Assembly: GCA_040404065.1 (NCBI GenBank)
Contig: JBBAJM010000001.1
Direction: 5' to 3' (one strand)
DNA length: 64,000 nucleotides
DNA from: Fontibacterium sp040404065
GTDB taxonomy: Bacteria > Pseudomonadota > Alphaproteobacteria > Pelagibacterales > Pelagibacteraceae
In this document: positions 44,607-51,513 of the stretch, piece after piece
How positions within the stretch are numbered: position 1 is the stretch's first letter
How the letters are laid out: every line of letters starts with the position of its first letter
The notes under the pieces: model-generated
Seen by the model: the letters and a program-made list of their open reading frames with translations, nothing else
Told to the model about the DNA's origin: nothing
Databases searched by the model: none
Made by a program: the position numbers and the translations under genes

Positions 44607-44963
44607 TTAATTTGTTGTTACACTTCCTATAATTGCAACTCCCAAAGTTATAAATATTGTTCCTGTCCATTGAATGAAAGTGATATGTTCTTTTAATAAA
44701 AATCTAGCAGCAATTACTGTTCCGCAATAAGCTAAGCTAGTCATGGGAAAAACTATATTTAAGGGAGCCTGTTGCAAAACAAAAATCCATGCAATAACTT
44801 CAATCGCCCATAAAAAAAAACCAAACCATATAATTGGTTCTAAAAATATTTTTAATAAAAAATTATCTTTAATTTTTGAATTGCTTCCCATTTTGAAACA
44901 TATTTCTCTTCCTATTTCGCAAGTGATTACAACTAGTACAAGAAGTAGCAAAAATAAGGTCAT
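44607..44963 (-). CDS. Small four-helix DMT/SMR-type membrane protein (first of pair)
   Basis: A 118-aa protein with four predicted membrane helices (about 2-18, 40-60, 68-88, 95-115). A Glu lies in helix 1 (VITCEIGREICFKMG), comparable to the essential Glu of EmrE. The motif LNIVFPMTSLAYCGTVIAARFLLKEHITFIQWTGTIFI is shared with the second small protein of the operon and with ArnE/F-type flippases. Two non-identical SMR proteins in one operon usually form a heterodimer. It is 5 bp after the arginase-like gene. Confidence 0.75.
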   Translation of the reverse strand: MTLFLLLLVLVVITCEIGREICFKMGSNSKIKDNFLLKIFLEPIIWFGFFLWAIEVIAWIFVLQQAPLNIVFPMTSLAYCGTVIAARFLLKEHITFIQWTGTIFITLGVAIIGSVTTN

Positions 44964-44968
44964 TTTTT

Positions 44969-45922
44969 TTAGAGATTAATCTCTTTAAAAAAATTTAACA
45001 ATCTAATATTAGTGACCGCGTTGATATTATTAGTTAGTGAATTATCATTATTTATATTGTTTTGATCAATCATAATTTCTATACGTTTAATAAATCGAGT
45101 GTACAAATTTCCAGTATAATGAGGCGCTGAATAGTCGCCAGTGACGTCAGCTCCAATAATATTATATTTTTTTTTTAATAATTTTATGGTTTCGATTATA
45201 TAGTCTAATTTAACTTGTCCCTGATCCCAATTAGTCACAGCATCATTAAATGTTAAGACATCTTTATCTATAGATATATATATTTTTGAAGTTTTTATCT
45301 GTTTGTTCATTGTCAACAATAAATCAGCAGGAGTAATATTTATTATATTTTTCCAATATATTTTTCGACCTTTTTGCTCATAGTTTTCTCCTCCTTTGTA
45401 ATTGCCGAATACAAAAGATGGTTGGTGATTGTATGGGTAAAGAATAATTTTTCCCTCTCTCAAGGCTTTGAGATTAGCGCCTTTAAATTCAGGGAAATTT
45501 AAATCTTTACTATTTGCTCCGATAGTAATGACTTTATCAATTTTTCCTTCAGATAAGGATTTGGTGACCCATGACCCACAATGAATTCCATTAGAGAATT
45601 TTACCCAATCAGGATGATTATCAAAATGAATAACCGTTATTAATTCTTTTTGTTTTTCTAAAATAATTCTTAAAAGTAGATTTGTAATATGATGAAAATC
45701 ACCAGAGCCAAAAAATGTTAATATGGGTTCACTACTTTCTTGTTCCCAATTTTTTTTTAAGAATTCGTAAAATCTATTTAATAGATCATTTTTTGCCCAC
45801 AGCCTCAGATTAGAACCAAACGAGGTTGCATCAATTGAATTTGCTAAATATTTTTGTGATAAAGAGATGAAATCTTTTTGCTGTTTTAACGATTCATCAA
45901 GGTGGATAATATTAAGTTTCAA
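44969..45922 (-). CDS. Arginase/agmatinase-fold (ureohydrolase-like) protein
   Basis: A 317-aa protein retaining the binuclear metal site of ureohydrolases: His at 77 or 78 (GSGDFHH), D101-N-H103-P-D105 (IHFDNHPDW) and D219-K-D221 (ISIDKDVL). The rest differs from true arginases: the usual E-P loops are not recognisable, and a NWDQGQ and GDYSAPHYTG region replaces the substrate-binding end. It could hydrolyse a guanidino compound or another C-N bond. Its place next to an aminotransferase suggests polyamine or diamino-acid chemistry, which is an inference. Confidence 0.78.
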   Translation of the reverse strand: MKLNIIHLDESLKQQKDFISLSQKYLANSIDATSFGSNLRLWAKNDLLNRFYEFLKKNWEQESSEPILTFFGSGDFHHITNLLLRIILEKQKELITVIHFDNHPDWVKFSNGIHCGSWVTKSLSEGKIDKVITIGANSKDLNFPEFKGANLKALREGKIILYPYNHQPSFVFGNYKGGENYEQKGRKIYWKNIINITPADLLLTMNKQIKTSKIYISIDKDVLTFNDAVTNWDQGQVKLDYIIETIKLLKKKYNIIGADVTGDYSAPHYTGNLYTRFIKRIEIMIDQNNINNDNSLTNNINAVTNIRLLNFFKEINL

Positions 45923-45928
45923 GAAACT

Positions 45929-47416
45929 TTATCTTTTTTTTGCTCTTCTAAGTAATTCATCTAATAAACGAATACCAAGATCAATCTCTTCATAGGTAAT
46001 ATCTAATGATGGAGCAAATGTGATTACATTTTTATAATATCCACCCACATCTAGAACAAGACCGTATTTTTTCCCATTCACTTGAATATTTCCTTTCATA
46101 CCTTCATCAGAAATCCAATCCATCGTAGCTTTATCTGGCGTATAGCTATCTTCTTTACAAATCTCAGCTCGAAGAGCAAGACCGAGCCCATCCACCTCTC
46201 CAATAATTTTGTGCTTCTTTTTTAAAGTCTTTAAGCCATCTAAAAAATATTTACCTTTTTCAGTTACAGAGGTTTCATAATCTTCTTCTTCTAACATTTT
46301 CATAGTTTCAAGAGCAACAGCAGTGCCCATTGGATTGCTTGAGAATGTCGAGTGAGTAGACCCCGGAGGAAATATTGTGCTGTTAATCATTTCTTCCTTA
46401 GCCCAAATTCCAGAAAGAGGATTTAACCCGTTGGTAATAGCTTTTCCAAAAACCAATACATCCGGCTTTACCCCAAAATGTTCAATTGCCCACATTTTTC
46501 CAGTTCTAAATACTCCCATCTGAATTTCATCTACCACCATTAATATTCCATGATCGTCTAATACTTTCTTTAGTTCTTTAAAAAAGTTTTTTGGAGGGAT
46601 GACGTAACCCCCTGTTCCAAGAATCGGCTCAACGTAAAAAGCAGCGTATTCGCATTGTCTAGTTTTTGGATCCCAAATACCATTGTACTCACTTTCAAAA
46701 AGTCTTGCGAATTTTTGAACACAATAAGAACCATACTCTTCTTTACTCATTCCTTTAAGCCCATAGCATTTTGAATATTTATTGCTGCAAGGACTAATGG
46801 GTTTTGAGAAATTTCTGCACGCACAACTTCTGAAATAATAAGGAAATTCAATAAATTGAGCGCGGTCACTAAAATGACCGTAACGTCTTCTATATCTGTA
46901 ACTTGATGTAATTGAAGTCGCACCAAGAGTTCTACCGTGGTAGCCACCCTCGAAAGCAAACATTAAACTTTTCCCTTTGCTGAAATTGCGTACAAGTTTT
47001 AAGGAATCTTCTACAGCTTGAGAACCGCCCACATTAAAATGTACGCGACCTTTAGTCCCCCATTTTTTTTCCGCATCTTTTGCAATCATAGTTGCAAGTT
47101 CTACTTTTTCTCGATGAAGATATTGGGAAGCTACTTGCGGTAAAGTATCTAATTGATGATGTGCCGCATGACTTAATCTTGTATTTTTGTAACCAAAGTT
47201 TACCGCGGAGTACCACATCTGCAAATCTAAAAACGGCGTTTCTTTTTCATCATAAAGGTAAGATCCTTCGCAGTTAGAAAAAAATTTTGGATGCTTTGTA
47301 TAGTGAACGGTATCACCAAAAGAACAGTAACGTTCTTCTAATTGTCGAAGTTCTTTTTCTGTTTTGATCTTTTTTAAGGGAGCTGCTCTTTTCGCAGATT
47401 TAATATTTTTTAACAC
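45929..47416 (-). CDS. Class III PLP aminotransferase with Cys-rich insertion
   Basis: A 495-aa member of the ornithine/GABA/diaminobutyrate aminotransferase fold. Visible are the cofactor-binding FEGGYHGRTLG (about 155-165), VVDEIQMGVFRTG with D296, and the PLP lysine K325 in VFGKAITNGL. SSNPMGTAVALETM is near the end. Between the small motifs and the core lies an insertion with C198, C200, C210 and C217, not found in ordinary members and possibly metal-binding. About 50-70 aa longer than typical. It is 6 bp ahead of the arginase-like gene and 5 bp after the phosphatase gene. Confidence 0.85.
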   Translation of the reverse strand: MLKNIKSAKRAAPLKKIKTEKELRQLEERYCSFGDTVHYTKHPKFFSNCEGSYLYDEKETPFLDLQMWYSAVNFGYKNTRLSHAAHHQLDTLPQVASQYLHREKVELATMIAKDAEKKWGTKGRVHFNVGGSQAVEDSLKLVRNFSKGKSLMFAFEGGYHGRTLGATSITSSYRYRRRYGHFSDRAQFIEFPYYFRSCACRNFSKPISPCSNKYSKCYGLKGMSKEEYGSYCVQKFARLFESEYNGIWDPKTRQCEYAAFYVEPILGTGGYVIPPKNFFKELKKVLDDHGILMVVDEIQMGVFRTGKMWAIEHFGVKPDVLVFGKAITNGLNPLSGIWAKEEMINSTIFPPGSTHSTFSSNPMGTAVALETMKMLEEEDYETSVTEKGKYFLDGLKTLKKKHKIIGEVDGLGLALRAEICKEDSYTPDKATMDWISDEGMKGNIQVNGKKYGLVLDVGGYYKNVITFAPSLDITYEEIDLGIRLLDELLRRAKKR

Positions 47417-47421
47417 TAAAC

Positions 47422-48153
47422 TTAACTATTTAAATTTTTAAAAAAGATTTTTTCGTTTTCTAATTTTCTACTTACTATAATTTTTTTATCTCTCATTAAA
47501 TCAATAATAATATTTTGTACGTCAGAAAAATCATAAAAAGGATAATTAGGTAAATTGTTTTTAATGCAGTGTGCAAGCAAACTTGACTTTGCAATAACCA
47601 AATCTACATGTTGTGAAACGCAAAAATCAGAGTGTCCATCACCTATATAAATAATTTTTTTATTACCCTTTTCTTGCTGAGCAACAGAGCATTTGCAAAC
47701 CATGGAGCCGCTATCACACAATGATGATTTTTTTGGAAAATCTAACTCGTATTTTCCTTCTTTTTTAAAAATTAATTTATTAGATGAAAATTTTATAAAA
47801 TCTAACTGATAATGTTTTAAGATATTTTTTATTATATAATCCACGCCGTCACTTGCGATGCTAACCTCGATGCCTACGTTTTTACAGAATTTAACAAACT
47901 TTATAAAATTTTTATCAATTTGAATGTGAGACAACCAATTATCAAGATCTGCCTTTTCAACATTAACTAAGGACATTTGCTTGCGCATACATTCGCCAGT
48001 TCCTATTTTTCCCTTAAGCCAATCAGCCTCTATATCCTGCCAAATAGGGTCCGCATAACGTTCCAATAGTTGATCGAACGTATCGTTCTTTGAAATAGTG
48101 CCGTCAAAGTCACAAATAACTTTGAATGGAATGTCAAATTTGCTCTTAATCAT
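47422..48153 (-). CDS. MtnX-like HAD-IB family phosphatase
   Basis: First gene of the operon, 243 aa. HAD motifs are complete: the nucleophile region CDFDGTISKNDTF (about 14-26), motif II SIASDGVDY (about 98-106), and motif IV YIGDGHSDFC (about 167-176). A Cys cluster CDSGSMVCKC (about 145-154) occupies the place of the CxxC insert in MtnX-like proteins. Family members dephosphorylate phospho-enol or phosphoserine-like metabolites; the real substrate here is not known, and no methionine-salvage genes are nearby. Upstream are 92 bp to mlaC, where the operon promoter should lie. Confidence 0.82.
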   Translation of the reverse strand: MIKSKFDIPFKVICDFDGTISKNDTFDQLLERYADPIWQDIEADWLKGKIGTGECMRKQMSLVNVEKADLDNWLSHIQIDKNFIKFVKFCKNVGIEVSIASDGVDYIIKNILKHYQLDFIKFSSNKLIFKKEGKYELDFPKKSSLCDSGSMVCKCSVAQQEKGNKKIIYIGDGHSDFCVSQHVDLVIAKSSLLAHCIKNNLPNYPFYDFSDVQNIIIDLMRDKKIIVSRKLENEKIFFKNLNS

Positions 48154-48239
48154 TAAAGTACATATTTAAACTAATTTATGCTTTTTGTATAAAAAAAATT
48201 TTAAAATATCAAAAAACCCTATAAAAGTTATGTTTTAAG

Positions 48240-48258
48240 TAAGTCTTAATTAGACTTA
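48240..48258. repeat. 7-bp inverted repeat spanning the mlaC stop
   Basis: TAAGTCT and AGACTTA flank a 5-nt loop across the end of mlaC. It could form a small hairpin in the mlaC transcript, but no T-run follows on the minus strand, so it is not a convincing intrinsic terminator. It lies about 90 bp upstream of the eight-gene operon. Confidence 0.35.
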
Positions 48259-48842
48259 TTAAATGCTTCTAATGAAGAAATTAACCCGGCAAAGCCTTTA
48301 GTGGCTATTATTGAGGCAAATTCTTCTTTTTGAGTCCTAGCCAAGCTTAATCCTTCAACTACCAAGTCTCTTGCTAAAAGTTTATTGTCTTTTAAGAAGA
48401 TTCTCCAATCGACATTAATTTCATGAGCATCTTTTTTTGAAAAGATTTTAGTTTGTACAATAATATTATTTTCATTAATTTGTTTTGAAGCAGTTATTTT
48501 TAACTCCTGATCTGAGAAATCACTTAATTTTGAGGACATATTTTTAATAAAGTACTCTTTAAATAGTTTTTCAAAATTCACTTTTTCTTGTGCAGACACT
48601 TTATCTTTATAATCTCCAAGAGTGTAAACTGCTAGCGCATCTAAATCTAAATATCTTAGTGAAAGATCATTTAGTTTTTTTAATTTATCATTTTTATTTA
48701 AAGCTTTATCATTAAATATAATTTTTGCTTCGTTTGTTAATTTAAGAACAAAAGCTTCAGCATTACTTTCATTCGCCATAGAAATAGAACTGGTGTAACA
48801 AAGCATCAGTGCATAAAAAATAATTTTTTTTACAAAAGTCAT
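48246..48842 (-). CDS. mlaC: MlaC-like phospholipid-binding periplasmic protein
   Basis: A 198-aa protein with an N-terminal signal peptide (about 1-23) and the Ttg2D/MlaC fold pattern: ALAVYTLGDYKDKVSAQEKVNFEKLFKEYFIKN (residues about 75-107), then VDWRIFLKDNKLLARDLVVEGLSLARTQKEEF (about 145-176). MlaC ferries phospholipids between MlaA in the outer membrane and the MlaFEDB ABC transporter. Here it follows mlaA by 9 bp, and no mlaD/E/F genes are in the window. Confidence 0.88.
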   Translation of the reverse strand: MTFVKKIIFYALMLCYTSSISMANESNAEAFVLKLTNEAKIIFNDKALNKNDKLKKLNDLSLRYLDLDALAVYTLGDYKDKVSAQEKVNFEKLFKEYFIKNMSSKLSDFSDQELKITASKQINENNIIVQTKIFSKKDAHEINVDWRIFLKDNKLLARDLVVEGLSLARTQKEEFASIIATKGFAGLISSLEAFNKSN

Positions 48843-48851
48843 AATAATTTC

Positions 48852-49610
48852 CTATCTAATTTTTTTCCATTCACCTTCCTCAGATCCATACTGAGAAGGA
48901 GAGCCTTTTATATTTCTTATTAAGTTTTCTCTTCTTTGTAAGTATAAACTTTTGTATGAAGCATATAGATCTAAAGAATTTTTTTCAAGATTTTCTGAAC
49001 TTTTTATATTCTGTGATCTGTAGTTAATGATCTCTACACTTTTATCTGTCCAATAGACTGTGTCTCCAAGATTTTCACCTAATACTGTTTTATCTTTAAC
49101 AGTTACCCAATAAAAATAATCGCCATAAACTCCAAGCACTTTTCCTATACCATCTCTAGGAGATGAAGGTCCTAGAAAAGGAATAACAGCATAACAACCG
49201 TGGCCAATCCCCCATACAGCCATTGTTTGTCCAAAGTCCTCTCTATTTGATCTTTCAATTCCAAGTGCAGTAGCAGGATCAAAAATACCCAAAATTCCAA
49301 CTGTGGTATTTATTAAAAATCTTGAAGTTGTTGTAGCTGCATCGCTAAATTTTCCCTGTAAAATTTGATTGGGAACAGTAAGAGTAGCGTCTATGTTAAG
49401 AAGCGCATTATTAATTCCGCTTCTGATCTCAACGGGGAGCACCGTATAGGCCTCCGCTATAGGTTTAAAAAAATATTTATCAACCGTCATGTTAAACGAA
49501 AAAATAGATCTATTAATACTTTCGTTACAGTCTGGAATATCCTGAGCAGCAAGAGCGGCTTTTGAATTTAGAAACGTTAAAAAAACTATGACTATAAATG
49601 TTTTTTTCAT
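48852..49610 (-). CDS. mlaA: MlaA (VacJ)-like outer-membrane lipid-asymmetry protein
   Basis: A 252-aa exported protein with signal peptide MKKTFIVIVFLTF..., a core with RSIFSFNMTVDKYFFKPIAEAY (about 33-54), FLINTTVGILGIFDPAT (about 104-120) and DFGQTMAVWGIGHGCYAVIPFLGPSSPRD (about 130-158), all VacJ landmarks. E. coli MlaA is a lipoprotein; here no clear lipobox is seen (AAQDIPDC follows the hydrophobic core), so it may be a periplasmic or peripherally bound form. It removes misplaced phospholipids from the outer leaflet in other bacteria. Divergent from ampD. Confidence 0.9.
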   Translation of the reverse strand: MKKTFIVIVFLTFLNSKAALAAQDIPDCNESINRSIFSFNMTVDKYFFKPIAEAYTVLPVEIRSGINNALLNIDATLTVPNQILQGKFSDAATTTSRFLINTTVGILGIFDPATALGIERSNREDFGQTMAVWGIGHGCYAVIPFLGPSSPRDGIGKVLGVYGDYFYWVTVKDKTVLGENLGDTVYWTDKSVEIINYRSQNIKSSENLEKNSLDLYASYKSLYLQRRENLIRNIKGSPSQYGSEEGEWKKIR

Positions 49611-49698
49611 TTTTATGCGCTTAGCTATATATGTATTCTAGAACATAATATAATTAATAATTTTAATAAATACTCAATTTTTCTGATATTTTTTGCTT

Positions 49699-50421
49699 AT
49701 GAAAAAAATTAATTTTTTGCCATCTTCTAATTTTAAAATTTATGCCGGAAAAAGATCAGTTAAATCAATAGTGATTCACTACACAGGAATGATATCTTTA
49801 CAATCAGCAATTGAGAGACTTTTGTCAAAAAAACATGAGGTTAGCAGTCATTATGTAATAGGCAGAAATGGAAAAATTCTACAATTAGTAAAAGATAATA
49901 ATGTAGCTTGGCATGCTGGAGTTTCTAATTGGTTTAGTTTTAAAAACTTAAACAAAACCTCAATTGGAATTGAGCTTGAAAACAAAGGTCATGATTATGG
50001 GTATCAAAATTTTACGTCTAAACAAATCTTTGCGCTTATTAAAATTTTAAAAACTTTAAAAAAAAAATTCAAATTAAAAAATACAAATATTATTGGTCAT
50101 TCAGATATTGCCCCTGATAGAAAAATTGATCCAGGAGAAAAATTTCCATGGAAAGAGCTTAGCATGCATAATTTGTCCATCTGGCATTCATTAGATGAAA
50201 AATTTATTAGTCATTTTAGACTTAAAAAAATTAAAAATTTTAGTAAAAAGAAAATATTAATAATGGCTAAAAAACTAGGTTATATAAGAGTTTTTCTAGG
50301 TTCCAGTATGGATAAAAACTTTATCAAGGCATTTCAAAGAAGATTTAGGCAGAAATTAGTGAATGGTATTTTTGATCAAGAATGCTATTTAATTTTAAAT
50401 AATTTGCAAAGATTCATTTAA
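49699..50421 (+). CDS. N-acetylmuramoyl-L-alanine amidase, AmpD/AmiD family
   Basis: Amidase_2 (PGRP-like) enzyme that cleaves the MurNAc-L-Ala bond in muropeptides. In this 240-aa protein the zinc ligands are H27 (SIVIHYTG), H134 (IIGHSDIAPDRKIDPG) and probably D144. The typical SSHYVIGRNGKILQLV and SIGIELEN are present, and the C-terminus (about 190-240) resembles a peptidoglycan-binding helical domain. No signal peptide is seen, suggesting a cytoplasmic AmpD-like recycling role. I prefer the ATG at 49699 to a TTG two codons upstream. Confidence 0.88.
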   Translation: MKKINFLPSSNFKIYAGKRSVKSIVIHYTGMISLQSAIERLLSKKHEVSSHYVIGRNGKILQLVKDNNVAWHAGVSNWFSFKNLNKTSIGIELENKGHDYGYQNFTSKQIFALIKILKTLKKKFKLKNTNIIGHSDIAPDRKIDPGEKFPWKELSMHNLSIWHSLDEKFISHFRLKKIKNFSKKKILIMAKKLGYIRVFLGSSMDKNFIKAFQRRFRQKLVNGIFDQECYLILNNLQRFI

Positions 50422-50459
50422 TAGTTGAATTTTAAATTCTATTCAGTTAAAATTTAAAT

Positions 50460-50822
50460 GTCAGTTAGTTGAATGGTAGCTTTGATTTTTTTCAAAGAGG
50501 AAAGTCTGGGCTCCACAAGATAACAGTGCCAGCTAATAGCTGGCGAGGGTGACCTCAGGGATAGTGCCACAGAAAATAAACCGCCTTATCAAGGCAAGGG
50601 TGAAAAGGTGTGGTAAGAGCACACCGGGTTTTTGGTAACAAAAACCGCATGGAAAACCCCACTGGGAGCAAGACCAAATAGAAGCAACATGGTTTAAATT
50701 TATTTAAACCTAGCCTAGTCTTGGGTGAGTTGTTTGGGTTGGTTGCTTGAGCCTGTTGGCGACAATAGGCCTAGATAAATTATCATTTTCAATGACAGAA
50801 CCCAGCTTACAGACTAACTGAC
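50460..50822 (+). ncRNA. rnpB: RNase P RNA (class A)
   Basis: Catalytic RNA that matures tRNA 5' ends. The ends pair over GTCAGTTAGT (50460-50469) and ACTAACTGAC (50813-50822). Internal conserved elements include GAGGAAAGTCTGGGCTCC (about 50498-50515), the P4-forming region, AGGGTGAAAAGGTG, ATGGAAAACCCC, and the 3' ACAGAACCCAGCTTACAG. Located between ampD and mraZ. Confidence 0.95.
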
Positions 50823-51040
50823 AAATAATTTTCTCTAAAATTTTTTTAATTTTCTGATAAAATATTTATGTTTTTAAAAGAACAAAATAAGAACATTAAT
50901 AGTAGGATTATCAACACTAATTTAGTGTTTATCCATTGACTTACTATTATATACCATGCTATCCCATGATAACCCATAAATGAAAAATATTAATTACTTT
51001 ATGAATAAATTTAATGGGAATTTTTTATTTAAAAAAATAA
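50823..51040 (+). promoter_or_regulatory. Intergenic control region upstream of mraZ
   Basis: A 218-bp AT-rich gap between rnpB and mraZ, the largest non-coding stretch in the window. It holds a 17-bp palindrome (AACACTAA-T-TTAGTGTT, 50913-50929), a -35-like TTGACT (50936-50941), TATTAT/TATATA hexamers near 50945-50953, and the three TGGG-type repeats at 50952-50976. A TGGGA also occurs near 51016 on the plus strand. The exact promoter cannot be fixed, because spacings between the best hexamers are not ideal. Confidence 0.5.
50952..50976 (-). promoter_or_regulatory. Putative MraZ operator: three TGGG-type boxes
   Basis: On the minus strand, TGGGT (50972-50976), TGGGA (50962-50966) and TGGTA (50952-50956) recur with an exact 10-bp period. 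In E. coli MraZ binds TGGGN direct repeats separated by 5 bp upstream of its own gene; the spacing and sequence here match that rule, with the third box imperfect. Confidence 0.6.
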
Positions 51041-51481
51041 ATGTTTATATCAACTTACGAAAACAAGTTAGACAAGAAAGGCAGAGTATCAGTGCCAGCT
51101 AGCTATAGATCTCATTTATCATCTTTAGGTTATAGCGGCGTTGTTTGTTATCCTTCGTTTACAAATGCGTCGATTGAATTTTGTCCTCAAAGCAGAATTG
51201 AAAAATTGAGTGACAGCATAGATCACCTTAGTCCATTCGAAGAAAACAGAGACGTGTTTGCAACTTCAATACTTGCAGATAGTTTTCAATTAAATTTTGA
51301 CTCTGATGGAAGAGTTGTGCTTCCAAAAAAACTTTTAGATCACTCAGGAATTAAAGAAACAGTAGTTTTTGTTGGACAAGGAAAAACATTTCAAATGTGG
51401 GAACCTTCAAAGTTCTCAAAATTTAGAGACGAGGCAAGAAAAAAAGCTAAGACATTAAGATCAGATTTAAAATGGTCTTAA
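51041..51481 (+). CDS. mraZ: Transcriptional regulator MraZ
   Basis: DNA-binding protein of the SpoVT/AbrB-like fold that regulates the dcw cluster. The 146-aa protein has two repeats of the fold: STYENKLDKKGRVSVPASYR (residues about 4-23) and LNFDSDGRVVLPKKLLDHSGI (about 86-106), each with the D-x-x-GR core. Length is normal. It is first gene of the division/cell-wall cluster and is followed after 32 bp by ftsZ, which is unusual. Confidence 0.95.
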   Translation: MFISTYENKLDKKGRVSVPASYRSHLSSLGYSGVVCYPSFTNASIEFCPQSRIEKLSDSIDHLSPFEENRDVFATSILADSFQLNFDSDGRVVLPKKLLDHSGIKETVVFVGQGKTFQMWEPSKFSKFRDEARKKAKTLRSDLKWS

Positions 51482-51501
51482 TGAATATTAATTAATAAAA
51501 A

Positions 51502-51513
51502 AAGGAGAAACAA
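51502..51513 (+). promoter_or_regulatory. Strong Shine-Dalgarno sequence of ftsZ
   Basis: AAGGAG (51502-51507) lies 6 nt before the ftsZ ATG. It stands out because most starts in this window lack a recognisable Shine-Dalgarno sequence. It fits the high protein output needed for FtsZ. Confidence 0.7.

Noticed and set aside
41395..48153. Genomic island or phage origin of the eight-gene operon
   Set aside because: Base composition looks like the neighbours, and there is no integrase, transposase, direct repeat or phage gene at either end; the adjacent tRNA shows no duplicated 3' fragment that I can see.
48240..48258. Rho-independent terminator after mlaC
   Set aside because: The 7-bp stem is not followed by a T-run on the minus strand and overlaps the stop codon.
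50908..50937. DnaA-box-like TTATCAACA and TTATCCATT near mraZ, possible origin of replication
   Set aside because: Only two imperfect matches, no cluster, and no dnaA, hemE, parAB or other origin-linked gene nearby; AT-rich DNA makes such matches common.
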